Shown one piece after another: positions 42,677 through 52,870 of a stretch of 64,000 bases of DNA (positions are counted from its first letter, which is position 1; each line of letters begins with the position of its first letter). The DNA comes from Alcaligenes faecalis. GTDB taxonomy: Bacteria; Pseudomonadota; Gammaproteobacteria; Burkholderiales; Burkholderiaceae_B. The translations under genes and the position numbers were made by a program. Where the stretch lies: contig NZ_CP031012.1 in the NCBI RefSeq assembly GCF_009497775.1, positions 2,852,001 to 2,916,000 on the forward strand, given 5' to 3'. Below the pieces are notes generated by a model. That model ran no database searches, was not told the origin of the DNA, and worked only from the letters and a program-made list of their open reading frames with translations.

Positions 42677-44044
42677 CTACAAATATTGAGGCACCACACA
42701 GCCTTTATGCTCGATGTGGTGTGCGAACTCGTCGCGGAAATGCTTAACGAAACTGCGCACCGGCATGGCAGCAGCATCACCCAGGGCGCAAATGGTGCGG
42801 CCCATGATGTTCTGTGCGATGTCGTCGAGCATGTCCAGATCTTCTGGGCGACCTTGACCGTTCTCGATACGATGCACCATGCGCCACAACCAGCCTGTGC
42901 CTTCGCGGCACGGCGTGCACTGGCCGCAGCTTTCGTGATAGTAAAAATAGGACAGGCGCAGCAGGGACTTGACCATGCAACGAGTCTCGTCCATCACGAT
43001 GACAGCGCCCGAACCCAGCATGGAACCAGCCTTGGCAATGGAGTCATAGTCCAGGTTGGTTGCCATGATGATGTCGGCGGGCAAAACCGGCGAGCTGGAA
43101 CCACCAGGGATAACAGCCTTCAGTTTGCGACCGTCACGCATGCCGCCTGCCAGTTCCAGCAAGGTGGCAAAGGGTGTACCCAGAGGCACTTCGTAGTTAC
43201 CGGGACGCTCTACGTCACCCGTAATGGAGAAGATCTTGGTGCCACCGGCGTTGGGGATACCCACTTCCAGGTATTCCTGACCGCTGTTGCGCAAAATCCA
43301 GGGTACAGCCGCGAAGGTTTCGGTGTTGTTGATGGTCGTCGGCTTGCCGTACAGACCGAAACTGGCTGGGAATGGCGGTTTGAAACGGGGCTGGCCCTTC
43401 TTGCCTTCCAGAGACTCCAGTAGCGCAGTTTCTTCACCGCAAATGTAGGCGCCGTAACCGTGGAACGCATGCAGCTGGAAGCTGAAATCCGAACCCAGGA
43501 TCTTGTCACCCAGAAAGCCTGCCGCACGGGCCTGCTCCAGCGCTTCTTCAAAGCGCTGATAGATTTCGAACACTTCACCGTGGATATAGTTGTAGCCCAC
43601 GGTAATGCCCATGGCGTAGGCAGCAATGGCCATGCCTTCGATCACGATATGCGGGTTGAAACGCAGAATATCGCGGTCTTTGAAAGTGCCCGGTTCGCCC
43701 TCGTCAGAGTTACATACCAGGTACTTTTGACCGGGCAAGCTGCGGGGCATGAAGCTCCACTTCAGACCCGATGGAAAACCTGCACCACCACGACCACGCA
43801 AGGCCGAAGTCTTCACTTCAGCAATCACGTCTTCGGGTTTCATGCCGGTGGTCAAGACCTTGCGCAGGGCTTCATAGCCACCACGCTTGACGTACTCTTC
43901 CAGGCCCCAGTTGTCGCCGTTCAAACCAGCCAGAATCTGTGGCTGAATATGACGATCATGAAAAATCATGCTGCGCGATGCGTCGCCACCAGGGTTAGGT
44001 TCCAATCCCTGTGCGAACTTGCGCAGAATGTCCGGTGCAATCAT
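42677..44044 (-). CDS. nuoF: NADH-quinone oxidoreductase subunit F
   Basis: The 455-residue NADH-oxidising flavoprotein of complex I. It has the FMN/NADH glycine-rich motif [43 protein letters not shown] and the 4Fe-4S (N3) ligands [12 protein letters not shown]. Its ATG overlaps the nuoE stop (ATGA). Confidence 0.98.
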   Translation of the reverse strand: MIAPDILRKFAQGLEPNPGGDASRSMIFHDRHIQPQILAGLNGDNWGLEEYVKRGGYEALRKVLTTGMKPEDVIAEVKTSALRGRGGAGFPSGLKWSFMPRSLPGQKYLVCNSDEGEPGTFKDRDILRFNPHIVIEGMAIAAYAMGITVGYNYIHGEVFEIYQRFEEALEQARAAGFLGDKILGSDFSFQLHAFHGYGAYICGEETALLESLEGKKGQPRFKPPFPASFGLYGKPTTINNTETFAAVPWILRNSGQEYLEVGIPNAGGTKIFSITGDVERPGNYEVPLGTPFATLLELAGGMRDGRKLKAVIPGGSSSPVLPADIIMATNLDYDSIAKAGSMLGSGAVIVMDETRCMVKSLLRLSYFYYHESCGQCTPCREGTGWLWRMVHRIENGQGRPEDLDMLDDIAQNIMGRTICALGDAAAMPVRSFVKHFRDEFAHHIEHKGCVVPQYL

Positions 44045-44535
44045 GCCGATTCTCCGTGTGTCTTCAATTCTTCGAGCATGGCATCAATGCGCTCGGCTTC
44101 CATGCGCACGCACATGTGCTGATTGTTCAGCAACATGACGGGCGAATCACCACATGAACCCATGCACTCTCCCATGATCAGGGAGAACTGGCCGTCCGCC
44201 GTGGTTTCACCGTATTCGATACCCAGTTTCTCTTTCAGGTACTCGCCAGCCTTGACGCCATCACGCAGCGCACAGGGCAAGTTGGTGCAAACGGAAATGG
44301 TGACGCGGCCAACGGGTTTGGTGTGGAACATGTTGTAGAAGGTCGCAACCTCCTGAACAGCAATGGCTTCCACGCCAATGTATTTGGCCACATCCTCGAT
44401 AATCTCTGGCGATACCCAGCCTTTTTCCTGCTGGGCAATGGCCAGGGAGGCCATGATGGCAGAGCGACGTTGATCTGCCGGGAACTTGCTCAGTTCCTTA
44501 TCTATCTGTTGGTAGGCTTTTTCGGAAAGCAACAT
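44041..44535 (-). CDS. nuoE: NADH-quinone oxidoreductase subunit E
   Basis: The 164-residue thioredoxin-like subunit of complex I with the N1a 2Fe-2S cluster, ligated by CTNLPC and the downstream CMGSC. The N-terminal helical part ([20 protein letters not shown]) is typical. It is coupled to nuoF. Confidence 0.97.
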   Translation of the reverse strand: MLLSEKAYQQIDKELSKFPADQRRSAIMASLAIAQQEKGWVSPEIIEDVAKYIGVEAIAVQEVATFYNMFHTKPVGRVTISVCTNLPCALRDGVKAGEYLKEKLGIEYGETTADGQFSLIMGECMGSCGDSPVMLLNNQHMCVRMEAERIDAMLEELKTHGESA

Positions 44536-44564
44536 AATTCGGTTCCGTTTTTCCAGGCGCGACC

Positions 44565-45818
44565 TTAACGGTCGATCTCGCCAAACACAATGTCCTGCGT
44601 GCCGATGATAGTGACCGCGTCGGCAATCATGTGACCGCGGCTCATTTCATCGAGGGCCTGCAAGTGGACGAAGCCCGGAGCACGGATCTTCATGCGGTAA
44701 GGCTTGTTACCGCCGTCAGATACCAGATAAATGCCAAACTCGCCCTTGGGATGCTCCACACCGGCATACACTTCGCCAGTAGGCACGTGCATACCTTCGG
44801 AGAACAGTTTGAAATGGTGGATCAAGTCCTCCATCCCGGTTTTCATGCGTTCGCGCGATGGCGGCGCCACTTTGTGGTTATCCGTGATGACAGGGCCGGG
44901 GTTGTTGCGCAGCCACTGTACACACTGACGAATGATGCGGTTGCTCTCGCGCATTTCTGCGATACGAACCAGGTAACGGTCGTAAGAGTCACCGTTGCGA
45001 CCCACAGGAATATCAAATTCAACACGGTCGTAGACTTCGTAGGGCTGCATCTTGCGCAGATCCCACTCCACGCCCGAACCACGCAGCATAGGGCCGGTAA
45101 AGCCCAGCGCCTTGGCGCGATCAGGATCGACCACGCCCACGCCCACCAGACGCTGCTTCCAGATACGGTTATCGGTCAGCAGGGTTTCATACTCGTCAAC
45201 ACAAGCGGGGAAACGGTTGGTGAAGTCTTCGATGAAATCCAGCAAAGAACCCGAACGCGCTTCGTTCATGGCTTTCAGTTCTTTGTCGGAGCGGTATTTG
45301 TTGGCCTTGTACTGAGGCATGGTGCCGGGCAGATCGCGGTAAACGCCACCTGGACGGTAGTAGGCCGCGTGCAAACGGGCACCGGAGACGGCTTCGTAGC
45401 AGTCCATCAGGTCTTCACGTTCACGGAAGGCGTACAGGAACACGGCCATGGCACCCACGTCCAGCGCATGCGAACCAACCGACATCAGGTGGTTCAGAAT
45501 GCGGGTGATCTCGTCGAACATCACGCGGATGTACTGGGCACGCAACGGCACTTCAACACCGACCAGACGTTCCACAGCCATACAGTAGGCGTGTTCGTTA
45601 ACCATCATGGACACATAGTCCAGACGATCCATGTATGGCAGGGTTTGCAGGAAAGTGCGGTGCTCGGCCAGCTTTTCAGTGGCGCGGTGCAACAGACCAA
45701 TATGGGGGTCAGCACGCTGAATGACTTCACCGTCCAGCTCAAGCACCAAACGCAACACACCGTGTGCGGCTGGGTGCTGAGGACCAAAGTTCAGGGTGTA
45801 GTTTTGAATTTCTGCCAT
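44565..45818 (-). CDS. nuoD: NADH-quinone oxidoreductase subunit D
   Basis: The 417-residue 49-kDa-type subunit that forms the quinone-reduction site of complex I with NuoB. The quinone-binding N-terminal [10 protein letters not shown], the [13 protein letters not shown] segment and the terminal DIVFGEIDR are all present. It is 5 bases downstream of nuoC and separate from it, unlike the fused nuoCD of E. coli. Confidence 0.98.
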   Translation of the reverse strand: MAEIQNYTLNFGPQHPAAHGVLRLVLELDGEVIQRADPHIGLLHRATEKLAEHRTFLQTLPYMDRLDYVSMMVNEHAYCMAVERLVGVEVPLRAQYIRVMFDEITRILNHLMSVGSHALDVGAMAVFLYAFREREDLMDCYEAVSGARLHAAYYRPGGVYRDLPGTMPQYKANKYRSDKELKAMNEARSGSLLDFIEDFTNRFPACVDEYETLLTDNRIWKQRLVGVGVVDPDRAKALGFTGPMLRGSGVEWDLRKMQPYEVYDRVEFDIPVGRNGDSYDRYLVRIAEMRESNRIIRQCVQWLRNNPGPVITDNHKVAPPSRERMKTGMEDLIHHFKLFSEGMHVPTGEVYAGVEHPKGEFGIYLVSDGGNKPYRMKIRAPGFVHLQALDEMSRGHMIADAVTIIGTQDIVFGEIDR

Positions 45819-45823
45819 GATGC

Positions 45824-46435
45824 TTATCGCCCAATTCCGTAATCGTCCTCGCGCACCACTCGTGGCGTGATTTCACGCGGCTCGATGGTGACGGGCTGGT
45901 AAATGACCCGCTTCTGCTCGGTGTCATAGCGCATTTCGACGTAGCCGGAGATGGGGAAGTCTTTGCGGAACGGATGACCGATGAAACCGTAGTCGGTCAG
46001 GATGCGACGCAGATCAGGGTGGTTCTCGAAAATAATGCCGTACAGGTCAAACGCTTCGCGCTCGAACCAGTTCACCGAAGGCCAGACCTCGAACAGGGTT
46101 GGCAAAGCGGGGAAATCGTCGTTGGGCACAAAGCAGCGCACACGCAGGCGCCAGTTGTGCTTCAAGGACATCAAGTGCAGCACAACGGCAAAGCGATGGG
46201 GAAACTGAGCCGATGCGGCCTGATAGGTAGGCGCTTTCCAGGCGGAATAATCAATCCCGCACAAGTCGATACAGGTCTCAAAGCGCAGATCAGCGTGGTC
46301 GCGCAACAGTGTGCAGGTATCGAGCCACGCATCAACCGGCACTTCCAAAGTGAGTTCATTGCGCGCTTGCGTCAACGCAGCCTGCTCGCCAAGGATAGAG
46401 AGCAAGTTGGTTTTTAAAGTTTCTAGCCGTGTCAT
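45824..46435 (-). CDS. nuoC: NADH-quinone oxidoreductase subunit C
   Basis: The 203-residue 30-kDa-type subunit of the complex I peripheral arm. The signature [20 protein letters not shown] and the ending [18 protein letters not shown] are clear. It has no cofactor and helps assembly of the connecting module. Confidence 0.97.
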   Translation of the reverse strand: MTRLETLKTNLLSILGEQAALTQARNELTLEVPVDAWLDTCTLLRDHADLRFETCIDLCGIDYSAWKAPTYQAASAQFPHRFAVVLHLMSLKHNWRLRVRCFVPNDDFPALPTLFEVWPSVNWFEREAFDLYGIIFENHPDLRRILTDYGFIGHPFRKDFPISGYVEMRYDTEQKRVIYQPVTIEPREITPRVVREDDYGIGR

Positions 46436-46461
46436 AGTCTTGTTTAGCCTGTTCTAACCGT

Positions 46462-46938
46462 TCAGCGTGCGATGGTATTGGTCAAACGGATCTTGTTCTG
46501 CATTTGCAGCAAGCCGTAAACCAGAGCTTCAGCGGTTGGAGGACAGCCCGGCACGTACACGTCTACCGGCACGATGCGGTCGCAACCGCGCACAACCGAG
46601 TAGGAGTAGTGGTAGTAGCCGCCACCATTGGCACAGGAGCCCATGGATACAACCCAGCGTGGCTCGGCCATCTGGTCATATACCTTGCGCAAGGCAGGTG
46701 CCATCTTGTTGCACAGGGTGCCCGCCACAATCATCAAGTCAGATTGACGTGGGCTGGGACGGAAAATAATGCCGAATTGGTCCAGGTCATAACGAGCTGC
46801 ACCAGCGTGCATCATTTCCACTGCACAACAGGCCAGACCAAATGTCATGGGCCACATGGACCCTGTTTTTGCCCAGTTCAGAAACTTGTCTGCACTGGTC
46901 GTCACAAAACCTTCTTTGAGAATGCCGTCGATAGCCAT
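46462..46938 (-). CDS. nuoB: NADH-quinone oxidoreductase subunit B
   Basis: The 158-residue subunit carrying cluster N2, the last iron-sulfur cluster before quinone. Ligands lie in the tandem-cysteine motif [22 protein letters not shown] and [19 protein letters not shown]. An unusually long spacer of 146 bases separates it from nuoA. Confidence 0.98.
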   Translation of the reverse strand: MAIDGILKEGFVTTSADKFLNWAKTGSMWPMTFGLACCAVEMMHAGAARYDLDQFGIIFRPSPRQSDLMIVAGTLCNKMAPALRKVYDQMAEPRWVVSMGSCANGGGYYHYSYSVVRGCDRIVPVDVYVPGCPPTAEALVYGLLQMQNKIRLTNTIAR

Positions 46939-47084
46939 AGTAGTTGCCTTTTGCCGGATCAGACCCTGGGAAGCCCCGGCCTATCCTGTTGCTGACCAAA
47001 CCCGCTGTCATCAAGACGCATCCTCGTGCCCCTTATGCCCAGCAGCAGACGCGAAAACCCCAAGCAGGGTTCTCCATGGATGGG

Positions 47085-47444
47085 TTACTCCCAGTCCAGA
47101 GCGCCTTTTTTCCATTCGTAGATAAAACCGACCGTCAAAACGGCCAGGAACGCCATAACGGTCCAGAAACCGACCAGGCCTACTGTTCCATTGGCCATGG
47201 CCCAGGGAAACAGAAAAGCGATTTCCAGATCGAACATGATGAACAGAATCGCGATCAGGTAGTAACGAATGTCCACCTTCATGCGCGAATCGCCGAATGC
47301 TTCAAAACCGCATTCGTAAGGAGAGAGCTTTTCAGCATCGGGCCGGTTTGGACCAAGCACTCGACCGACCAAAAGTAGAGCCAGGCCAATCCCAGTGGCG
47401 ACGATGATAAATAGCAAAACGGGAAAGTACTCTTGCAGGTTCAT
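47085..47444 (-). CDS. nuoA: NADH-quinone oxidoreductase subunit A
   Basis: The 119-residue three-helix membrane subunit that opens the operon, with [20 protein letters not shown] and [15 protein letters not shown] 47444 ([12 protein letters not shown]) is chosen; the frame stays open to 47549 without similarity. On the minus strand TACAAT (about 33 bases before the ATG) could be a -10 element, but no good -35 is visible. Confidence 0.97.
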   Translation of the reverse strand: MNLQEYFPVLLFIIVATGIGLALLLVGRVLGPNRPDAEKLSPYECGFEAFGDSRMKVDIRYYLIAILFIMFDLEIAFLFPWAMANGTVGLVGFWTVMAFLAVLTVGFIYEWKKGALDWE

Positions 47445-47830
47445 GCAAAGCATCCAATCGCAGTAAATAAACTCTTGGATTGTAGCATTTTGAGAGCACA
47501 GTTTTGGGGGATAACCCCAAACCATTACATCTATGCACGGGTGTTGCACCCATGCCGCAAAAACTGTCAGCTACCTGACCAAAAACCCTTCAACTATTGA
47601 TTATTTACTTTATTAAGGGTTGTGATTTCAGGCATCAATTAATTATCTTACCCGCTTTTGTAAGGAAAATGTCAGCCTGAGACACCAAGAAAACGATTTT
47701 TCGTGCTTATTTTGTAAGCAAGACAAACAAAACCAAGTGGTCGCAAGCTCAGCCTAGTCTACATAGCAGGATTATATGATTGTGCATATAAGCGCCCATA
47801 GCAAGCACAGATACACAAGCAAGCACCGAG

Positions 47831-47896
<66 letters not shown>

Positions 47897-47911
47897 TAGA
47901 AACCAGCCAAA

Positions 47912-47939
47912 AAAAAGCCATCCCGAAGGATGGCTTTTT
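47912..47939 (-). terminator. Terminator of the porin gene
   Basis: A perfect 12-bp stem (AAAAAGCCATCC / GGATGGCTTTTT) with a CGAA loop (TTCG on the minus strand). Eight T follow on the minus strand, downstream of the porin stop. Confidence 0.93.
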
Positions 47940-48008
47940 ATACTTCATCAGCTCAAGCAAGCCCAAAGGCCTGCTTTTCGCAACGCGTAGACATGCTACG
48001 CGAAACGA

Positions 48009-49136
48009 TTAGAACTGGTGACGCAGACCAACGCCCAACAGAGTGGACTTAGCGTCAGGAACGAAGTACACGTTCTTGGCATAGGAACCAATTGCGTACA
48101 CGTTCGTGCGCTTGCTCAGTGGGTGGCTGTAACCCAAGCTGTATGTGTGCTGTTTCTTCTTCTCCATGTCCAGACCGGAGAACATAGTTGGCACGGCACG
48201 CATGTCGGCCATGGTCCAAGAAGCCATCAGGGTGCCAGCGCCAACAGGAGCCGAGACACCAACCAGGTAGGAGTTGATCTTCAGACCGTCCATACCAATC
48301 ATGTTGCCGCTGTTAGGCAGAACGTCGGAGCTACCGGAGTAGTCTTGGGAAGCGAACAGGCCGTTACGAGTTTGACCGAAAGCCAAGTAAGCTTTCACAA
48401 CTTCAAAGTCGTAGCTACCACCGATGTTCCAGGACTTAACAGAAGTGCTGTCACCCAGGTTTTCTGGAGTCTTGAACTGATCGTACGTTACAGCAACGCC
48501 GACTGGACCGTTAGCGTAACGCAGACCGGTGGTCACGCCGCGCATGTTTGTCTTGTCTGCACCGTCAACGTCCCAACCTTGCTTACCGTCAACGTTGAAG
48601 GAGTAACCAACGCCGAACTGGAAGCCGGAGAAGTTAGGGGTTTGGTACATGACCATGTTGTCGTAACGAGCGGTGTTAGCTGCTGTGAAAGCACCACCGA
48701 TGTTAGCTTGGTCGAAACCACCGCCGAAAGGATCGGCTACGCCTGGCAAGTACTTGGAGGCGATGTTAGTTTGACGACCGAAGTCCAGTTGACCCCAGCT
48801 GTCGCCAGCCAGACCCAGAGTGGCTTGACGACCGAACAAACGGCTACCTTGACCGGATTTGCCGGTGCCCAGATCGAAACCGCTTTCCAGAACGAATACA
48901 GCGCGCAGGCCGTCACCCAGATCTTCGGAACCCTTCAGGCCCCAACGGTTGCCAGACTGGATACCGTTGATCATGCCAGTACGCTTCTGGGAGAAATCAC
49001 CAGCGTCGTCGTTAACTTTCAGTTTTTGGTAACCAATACCAGCGTCCAGAATACCGTACAGGGTGACAGACGTTTCTGCGTGTGCGACGCCAGCGAAGCC
49101 GGCCATCAGAGCAGCAGCGAGCAGAGTCTTTTTCAT
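48009..49136 (-). CDS. Gram-negative porin (Burkholderiales trimeric type)
   Basis: A 375-residue outer membrane porin. ATG 49136 starts a classic signal peptide (MKKTLLAAALMAGFAGVAHA) with GGAG 9 bases upstream. The mature chain begins ETSVTLYGILDAGI, contains the family segments GNRWGLKGSEDLG and GRQATLGLAG, and ends in Phe (LRHQF) as needed for insertion by BAM. A 16-stranded barrel that lets small solutes through is expected. It has its own terminator and a long upstream region. It stands between tRNA-Leu(GAG) and nuoA, breaking the usual order. Confidence 0.95.
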   Translation of the reverse strand: MKKTLLAAALMAGFAGVAHAETSVTLYGILDAGIGYQKLKVNDDAGDFSQKRTGMINGIQSGNRWGLKGSEDLGDGLRAVFVLESGFDLGTGKSGQGSRLFGRQATLGLAGDSWGQLDFGRQTNIASKYLPGVADPFGGGFDQANIGGAFTAANTARYDNMVMYQTPNFSGFQFGVGYSFNVDGKQGWDVDGADKTNMRGVTTGLRYANGPVGVAVTYDQFKTPENLGDSTSVKSWNIGGSYDFEVVKAYLAFGQTRNGLFASQDYSGSSDVLPNSGNMIGMDGLKINSYLVGVSAPVGAGTLMASWTMADMRAVPTMFSGLDMEKKKQHTYSLGYSHPLSKRTNVYAIGSYAKNVYFVPDAKSTLLGVGLRHQF

Positions 49137-49759
49137 GTAAGAAATCTCCGTAGATTTGAGTAAATCAGAGCAGCCCAACTACAACAGTGCTGCTGCTCTT
49201 TCTAACTCCGCGATGGGAAGTTAACGCTATTGCATCAAAATTCCCGTCGCTTGACTACGAAACCGTTCGGAAACGTGAATCTTTGTGCACAGCTTGTTGG
49301 CTATACACAACAAAAACCCACTTACAGCGGCTTTGCAAGCCGCTTTAGCCAAGCACGACTATTAGCAGCCTAAACCTACAATCTTCTTAAGAACTTGCTT
49401 TAAGTCTTCTGAGCAATCGGTCGCCAATGCTGGCTCTCTGCAAACAAGGCAAAAAATGAAATCAAGACGAAAAAAGACCAGATCGCCGCTCTGAACCCAT
49501 CAAGAGCCGGAGACGAACATATGGCTTGATTGATGAATTCTCATATTATGAGAATCAAAACAGATACAGAATTCAGCATGCACTGACCCGATTCAAGCGC
49601 TTATCCAACAAACAAGAACCAGCCCCGGAAATCACGGCGCAAGCAACCCACCACAAAAAAACAAAACACCAAAAAATGGCGAAAAAAAAACCTGTCCTTT
49701 TTCAGGATCAGGTTTTATTTCCAGGTTCTGCAATCGCAGAACTTTCCAACTTTTTTGTT
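49137..49759. other. Region between the porin gene and tRNA-Leu(GAG)
   Basis: About 620 bases with no supported gene. Nearest the porin is a probable 5' leader with a possible hairpin (GAGCAGC / GCTGCTC, 49168-49198). Further out are an 8-bp hairpin (AGCGGCTT-TGC-AAGCCGCT, 49326-49344) and a near-perfect palindrome ATTCTCATA-T-TATGAGAAT (49537-49555). The tRNA terminator lies at 49682-49716. The porin promoter and any OmpR sites should be here, but I cannot pick them out with confidence. Confidence 0.5.
49682..49716 (-). terminator. Terminator downstream of tRNA-Leu(GAG)
   Basis: An interrupted stem (AAAACCTG-TCCT / AGGA-T-CAGGTTTT) followed on the minus strand by nine T. It lies 44 bases after the tRNA 3' end and separates the tpiA-secG-tRNA unit from the porin. 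Confidence 0.85.
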
Positions 49760-49844
49760 TGGTGCCGACGACGAGACTCGAACTCGTACAGCTTTCGCCA
49801 CTACCCCCTCAAGATAGCGTGTCTACCAATTCCACCACGTCGGC
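49760..49844 (-). tRNA. tRNA-Leu, anticodon GAG
   Basis: A complete 85-nt class II tRNA with encoded CCA. Acceptor arms GCCGACG / CGTCGGC pair perfectly, the D arm is GTGGAATTGGTAGAC, and the anticodon loop TTGAGGG gives GAG (reads CUC/CUU). The T arm contains GTTCGAGTC. The place after secG is the same as for leuU in enterics. Confidence 0.96.
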
Positions 49845-49963
49845 AAGCAATCAAGACAGCGATATTAGCATGACAAAAGTAAAGCTGTCAGTACAAAACA
49901 GCCCAAAACGCCTAAAAAAGCACGTACGCAGCCATATTCCACACAAACACCGCTAAATGAACA

Positions 49964-49986
49964 AAGCCCGCCATTACGGCGGGCTT
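49964..49986 (-). terminator. Hairpin between secG and tRNA-Leu
   Basis: A perfect 9-bp stem (AAGCCCGCC / GGCGGGCTT) with a 5-base loop, followed on the minus strand by TTTGTT. It is probably a partial terminator or a processing signal between the mRNA and the tRNA. Confidence 0.7.
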
Positions 49987-50068
49987 CGATATCGCAGCTG
50001 CGATCCTGCCTGTGATCTTTGTTGCCTCTTATATATAGAGCAACAACAAACCCACAAACAGACCGAGC

Positions 50069-50476
50069 TTACTCAGCTGCGGGAACCGCTGGAGCGCTTT
50101 GCTCAGGAGTTGCCGAAGGAACAGCCGCAGGCACGGAGGCCGCTGGAGCAGGAACCGAAGCGGCGCCCGATGTGGCTGCACCAGGAACGGAAGACTCGTA
50201 ACCTTGCATCACGCCCGCATCCACTTTCTGCGCAGGATGGTGAGCGACCCAGGCCAAACCGCCGGTAGACACAAAAAAGACGATTGCCGCCCATTTGGTC
50301 ATGCGCGACAAAAAGTTCGCCGCGCCCGCTGCACCAAACACGCTACCTGCCGAACCACCACCAAAGGCCGAGCCCATATCAGCGCCCTTGCCTTGCTGCA
50401 GCAGAACCAGACCAATAATCAACAGCGAGGAGATAACCTGCACCGCCATCAGAACGGAAGACATCCAATCTTGCAT
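50069..50476 (-). CDS. secG: Preprotein translocase subunit SecG
   Basis: A small inner-membrane subunit that assists SecYE during protein export. The 135-residue protein has two transmembrane helices, the family loop LLQQGKGADMGSAFGGG and GSVFGAAGAANFLSR, and an Ala/Pro/Ser-rich C-terminal tail of about 40 residues that is typical of betaproteobacterial forms. It lies 18 bases after tpiA. Confidence 0.95.
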   Translation of the reverse strand: MQDWMSSVLMAVQVISSLLIIGLVLLQQGKGADMGSAFGGGSAGSVFGAAGAANFLSRMTKWAAIVFFVSTGGLAWVAHHPAQKVDAGVMQGYESSVPGAATSGAASVPAPAASVPAAVPSATPEQSAPAVPAAE

Positions 50477-50494
50477 TTAAAGACTCCAGACCCT

Positions 50495-51235
50495 TTAAGC
50501 GGCCACAATACGTAAAAATTCTTGTGCATCCAAAGATGCACCACCCACCAAGGCACCATCAATATCCGGCATGGCAAACAACTCAGCGGCATTATCCGCC
50601 TTCACGCTGCCACCGTACAAAATACGCAACTGATCCGACTCCATATAAGCACGAATCTGTTGATGCATTTGCTGTGCTTGCTCTGGCGTTGCAGTCAGAC
50701 CAGTACCAATAGCCCAGACCGGCTCGTATGCCAGAACCAACCTGGACACCACGTCGGCCCCAAGAGCCTTGATGGGTTCGAGCTGATCTTGCACCACACA
50801 GGTTTCCTGCCCTGCCTCGCGATCGGCCAACTGCTCGCCAATACAGACAATGGGCGTCAAGCCCGCATCCAGTGCCGCAACAACTTTGGCGGCGACCTGA
50901 GCACTGCTTTCCTGGTGATACTGACGACGTTCGGAATGCCCGACAATCACCCAGCGACAACCTACATCAGCCAGCATGGCCGCCGAGATCTCCCCGGTGT
51001 ATGCACCCTTGGCGTGGACACTGACATCCTGAGCACCAACCGCAATGGTCGAATCTTTCAAGATATCTGCCACCTGAGGCAAATACACATAAGGAACGCA
51101 TACAAGCACATCACAATCTGCCTGCGCATCAGGCTGAACGAGCAGTTCTTGCAGCAGACGGCTGTTGCCATCAAGCGAGCCATTTAATTTCCAATTACCC
51201 GCAACCAGTCGTTTACGCGAAGAATGTACGCTCAT
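50495..51235 (-). CDS. tpiA: Triosephosphate isomerase
   Basis: A glycolytic enzyme interconverting dihydroxyacetone phosphate and glyceraldehyde 3-phosphate. The 246-residue TIM barrel has Asn14 and Lys16 (GNWKLNG), catalytic His100 (VGHSERR), catalytic Glu171 (AYEPVWAIGTG) and the phosphate loop YGGSVKADNA. ATG 51235 is chosen over an upstream TTG at 51256 that lacks a binding site. Confidence 0.97.
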   Translation of the reverse strand: MSVHSSRKRLVAGNWKLNGSLDGNSRLLQELLVQPDAQADCDVLVCVPYVYLPQVADILKDSTIAVGAQDVSVHAKGAYTGEISAAMLADVGCRWVIVGHSERRQYHQESSAQVAAKVVAALDAGLTPIVCIGEQLADREAGQETCVVQDQLEPIKALGADVVSRLVLAYEPVWAIGTGLTATPEQAQQMHQQIRAYMESDQLRILYGGSVKADNAAELFAMPDIDGALVGGASLDAQEFLRIVAA

Positions 51236-51394
51236 TGCTCCCTTGATGCCAGTCAAAAAGTTACACCAACGCCCACAATCAAGGCGCAGCTAACCGGCTA
51301 TTGTAGCGCGAGCAAATCCTTTTCGCGCATCTTTGGCAGAAAATTCGTTTCAAACCAGCAAGAAAAAGGGTGGCTATGCCACCCCTTGCTGCTT

Positions 51395-52369
51395 TTAAGG
51401 AACAAGAATGATCTTGCCCACCTGTTCACCCGCCTCCATCATGGCATGCGCTTCGCTCGCCTTTTCCAGAGGGAAAGTGGCGTGAATCAAGGGACGCACC
51501 TGCCCTGCTTCCAGCAAAGGCCAGACACGCGCTTTCAGTGCCTGCGCCAGCTGCGCCTTGAACTCGACAGGACGAGAGCGCAGGGTTGAGCCGGTAATAG
51601 TCAGACGACGACGCAGGATCTCGCCACAATTGATCGTGGCCTTCACCCCACCCAGCAAAGCAATAATGACGATACGGCCGTCATCGGCCAGACACGTCAA
51701 ATCCCGGTTGATGTAATCACCAGAGACCATATCCAGAATCACATCAACGCCACGACCGCCTGTTTTGCTTTTGATGACGTCTTCATAAACCTCGGTTTTA
51801 TAGTTGATGCCAATCCCGCCCAAACGGTTAATGGCCTCAACACGCTCGTCGCTACCAGCCGTGGCGTAAACCGTATGCCCCAGAGCCACAGCCAGCTGAA
51901 TTGCTGTTGTTCCAATTCCACTGGCACCGCCATGAACCAGCAGGGTTTCACCCTTGCTCAGTTGGCCACGGTCGAACACATTGCTCCAGACCGTAAAGAA
52001 GGTCTCTGGCAAACCAGCCGCCTCAAGCAAACTAAAACCCGCGGGGATAGGCAAACATTGCTGTACTGGAACCACACAATATTCAGCATAGCCCCCGCCG
52101 GTCACCAAAGCACAAACCTGATCACCAATCTTGAATTCACTACCCTGCACATCGCCAGATACGATTTCACCGGCCAACTCCAGACCAGGAATATCGGATG
52201 CGCCAGCCGGGGGCGGATACGCACCCGCCCGCTGCAAGACGTCTGGACGGTTTACACCCGCCGCCAACACCTTGACCAACACCTCACCAGGCCCCGTCTG
52301 CGGCATGGGGCGCTCACCCACTCGCAATACTTCCGATTTTCCAAACTCGGTAATTTCAACAGCTCGCAT
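51395..52369 (-). CDS. NAD(P)H quinone oxidoreductase, PIG3/Qor family
   Basis: A 324-residue medium-chain dehydrogenase/reductase without zinc ligands, of the PIG3 type. It has the N-terminal GroES-like domain with GVNRPDVLQRAGAYPPP, the coenzyme motif LLVHGGASGIGTTAIQLA and the ending GKIILVP. Such enzymes reduce quinones or other electrophiles with NADPH. It precedes tpiA-secG on the same strand with a 159-bp gap. Confidence 0.93.
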   Translation of the reverse strand: MRAVEITEFGKSEVLRVGERPMPQTGPGEVLVKVLAAGVNRPDVLQRAGAYPPPAGASDIPGLELAGEIVSGDVQGSEFKIGDQVCALVTGGGYAEYCVVPVQQCLPIPAGFSLLEAAGLPETFFTVWSNVFDRGQLSKGETLLVHGGASGIGTTAIQLAVALGHTVYATAGSDERVEAINRLGGIGINYKTEVYEDVIKSKTGGRGVDVILDMVSGDYINRDLTCLADDGRIVIIALLGGVKATINCGEILRRRLTITGSTLRSRPVEFKAQLAQALKARVWPLLEAGQVRPLIHATFPLEKASEAHAMMEAGEQVGKIILVP

Positions 52370-52600
52370 ACCTACTCCCTGATATCTAGACTATTTTTCC
52401 AGCACGGCCCTGGCAACAAACCACCAGCAGCCGCCTTACCTGCTGCAATCTATCACAGGCACTGCTATCAGCGCCCTATTCCAGCCCTGAAAACAGATTA
52501 TTTCCATGACGCTGGCAAATTTATACGTTACACTTTAAGGCTTTCCTGGCCTCCATGCTTTTTTTCGCATGTGACTTGCCGGGGAAAAGCCCAACAGATA

Positions 52601-52690
52601 GGAAGCGTGCCAGAGCGGTTGAATGGACCGGTCTTGAAAACCGGCGATGGGGTAACCCATCCGTGAGTTCGAATCTCACCGCTTCCGCCA
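52601..52690 (+). tRNA. tRNA-Ser, anticodon TGA
   Basis: A 90-nt class II tRNA with a long variable arm (CGATGGGGTAACCCATCCG) and encoded CCA. The acceptor stem GGAAGCG pairs with CGCTTCC. The anticodon arm CCGGTCTTGAAAACCGG gives TGA (reads UCA/UCG). Confidence 0.96.
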
Positions 52691-52702
52691 TCATCTCCCG
52701 CT

Positions 52703-52788
52703 GCATCCATGGCGGAATTGGTAGACGCAAGGGACTTAAAATCCCTCGATCTTTGATCGTGCCGGTTCGATTCCGGCTGGATGCACCA
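52703..52788 (+). tRNA. tRNA-Leu, anticodon TAA
   Basis: An 86-nt class II tRNA with encoded CCA. Acceptor arms GCATCCA / TGGATGC pair, and the anticodon arm GGGACTTAAAATCCC gives TAA (reads UUA/UUG). It lies 12 bases after tRNA-Ser and is probably co-transcribed with it. Confidence 0.96.
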
Positions 52789-52870
52789 TAGACTTGAAGC
52801 GGTCTGTACGGCCAAATAAGCCTTATATTTGCCAAAATTCGCTTTAGTTTCGCGGCAAAAACCAGGCAAC

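Noticed and set aside
49526..49873. Plus-strand frame of 115 codons containing CRRRDSNSYS
   Set aside because: That peptide is the antisense reading of tRNA-Leu(GAG), a common false gene.
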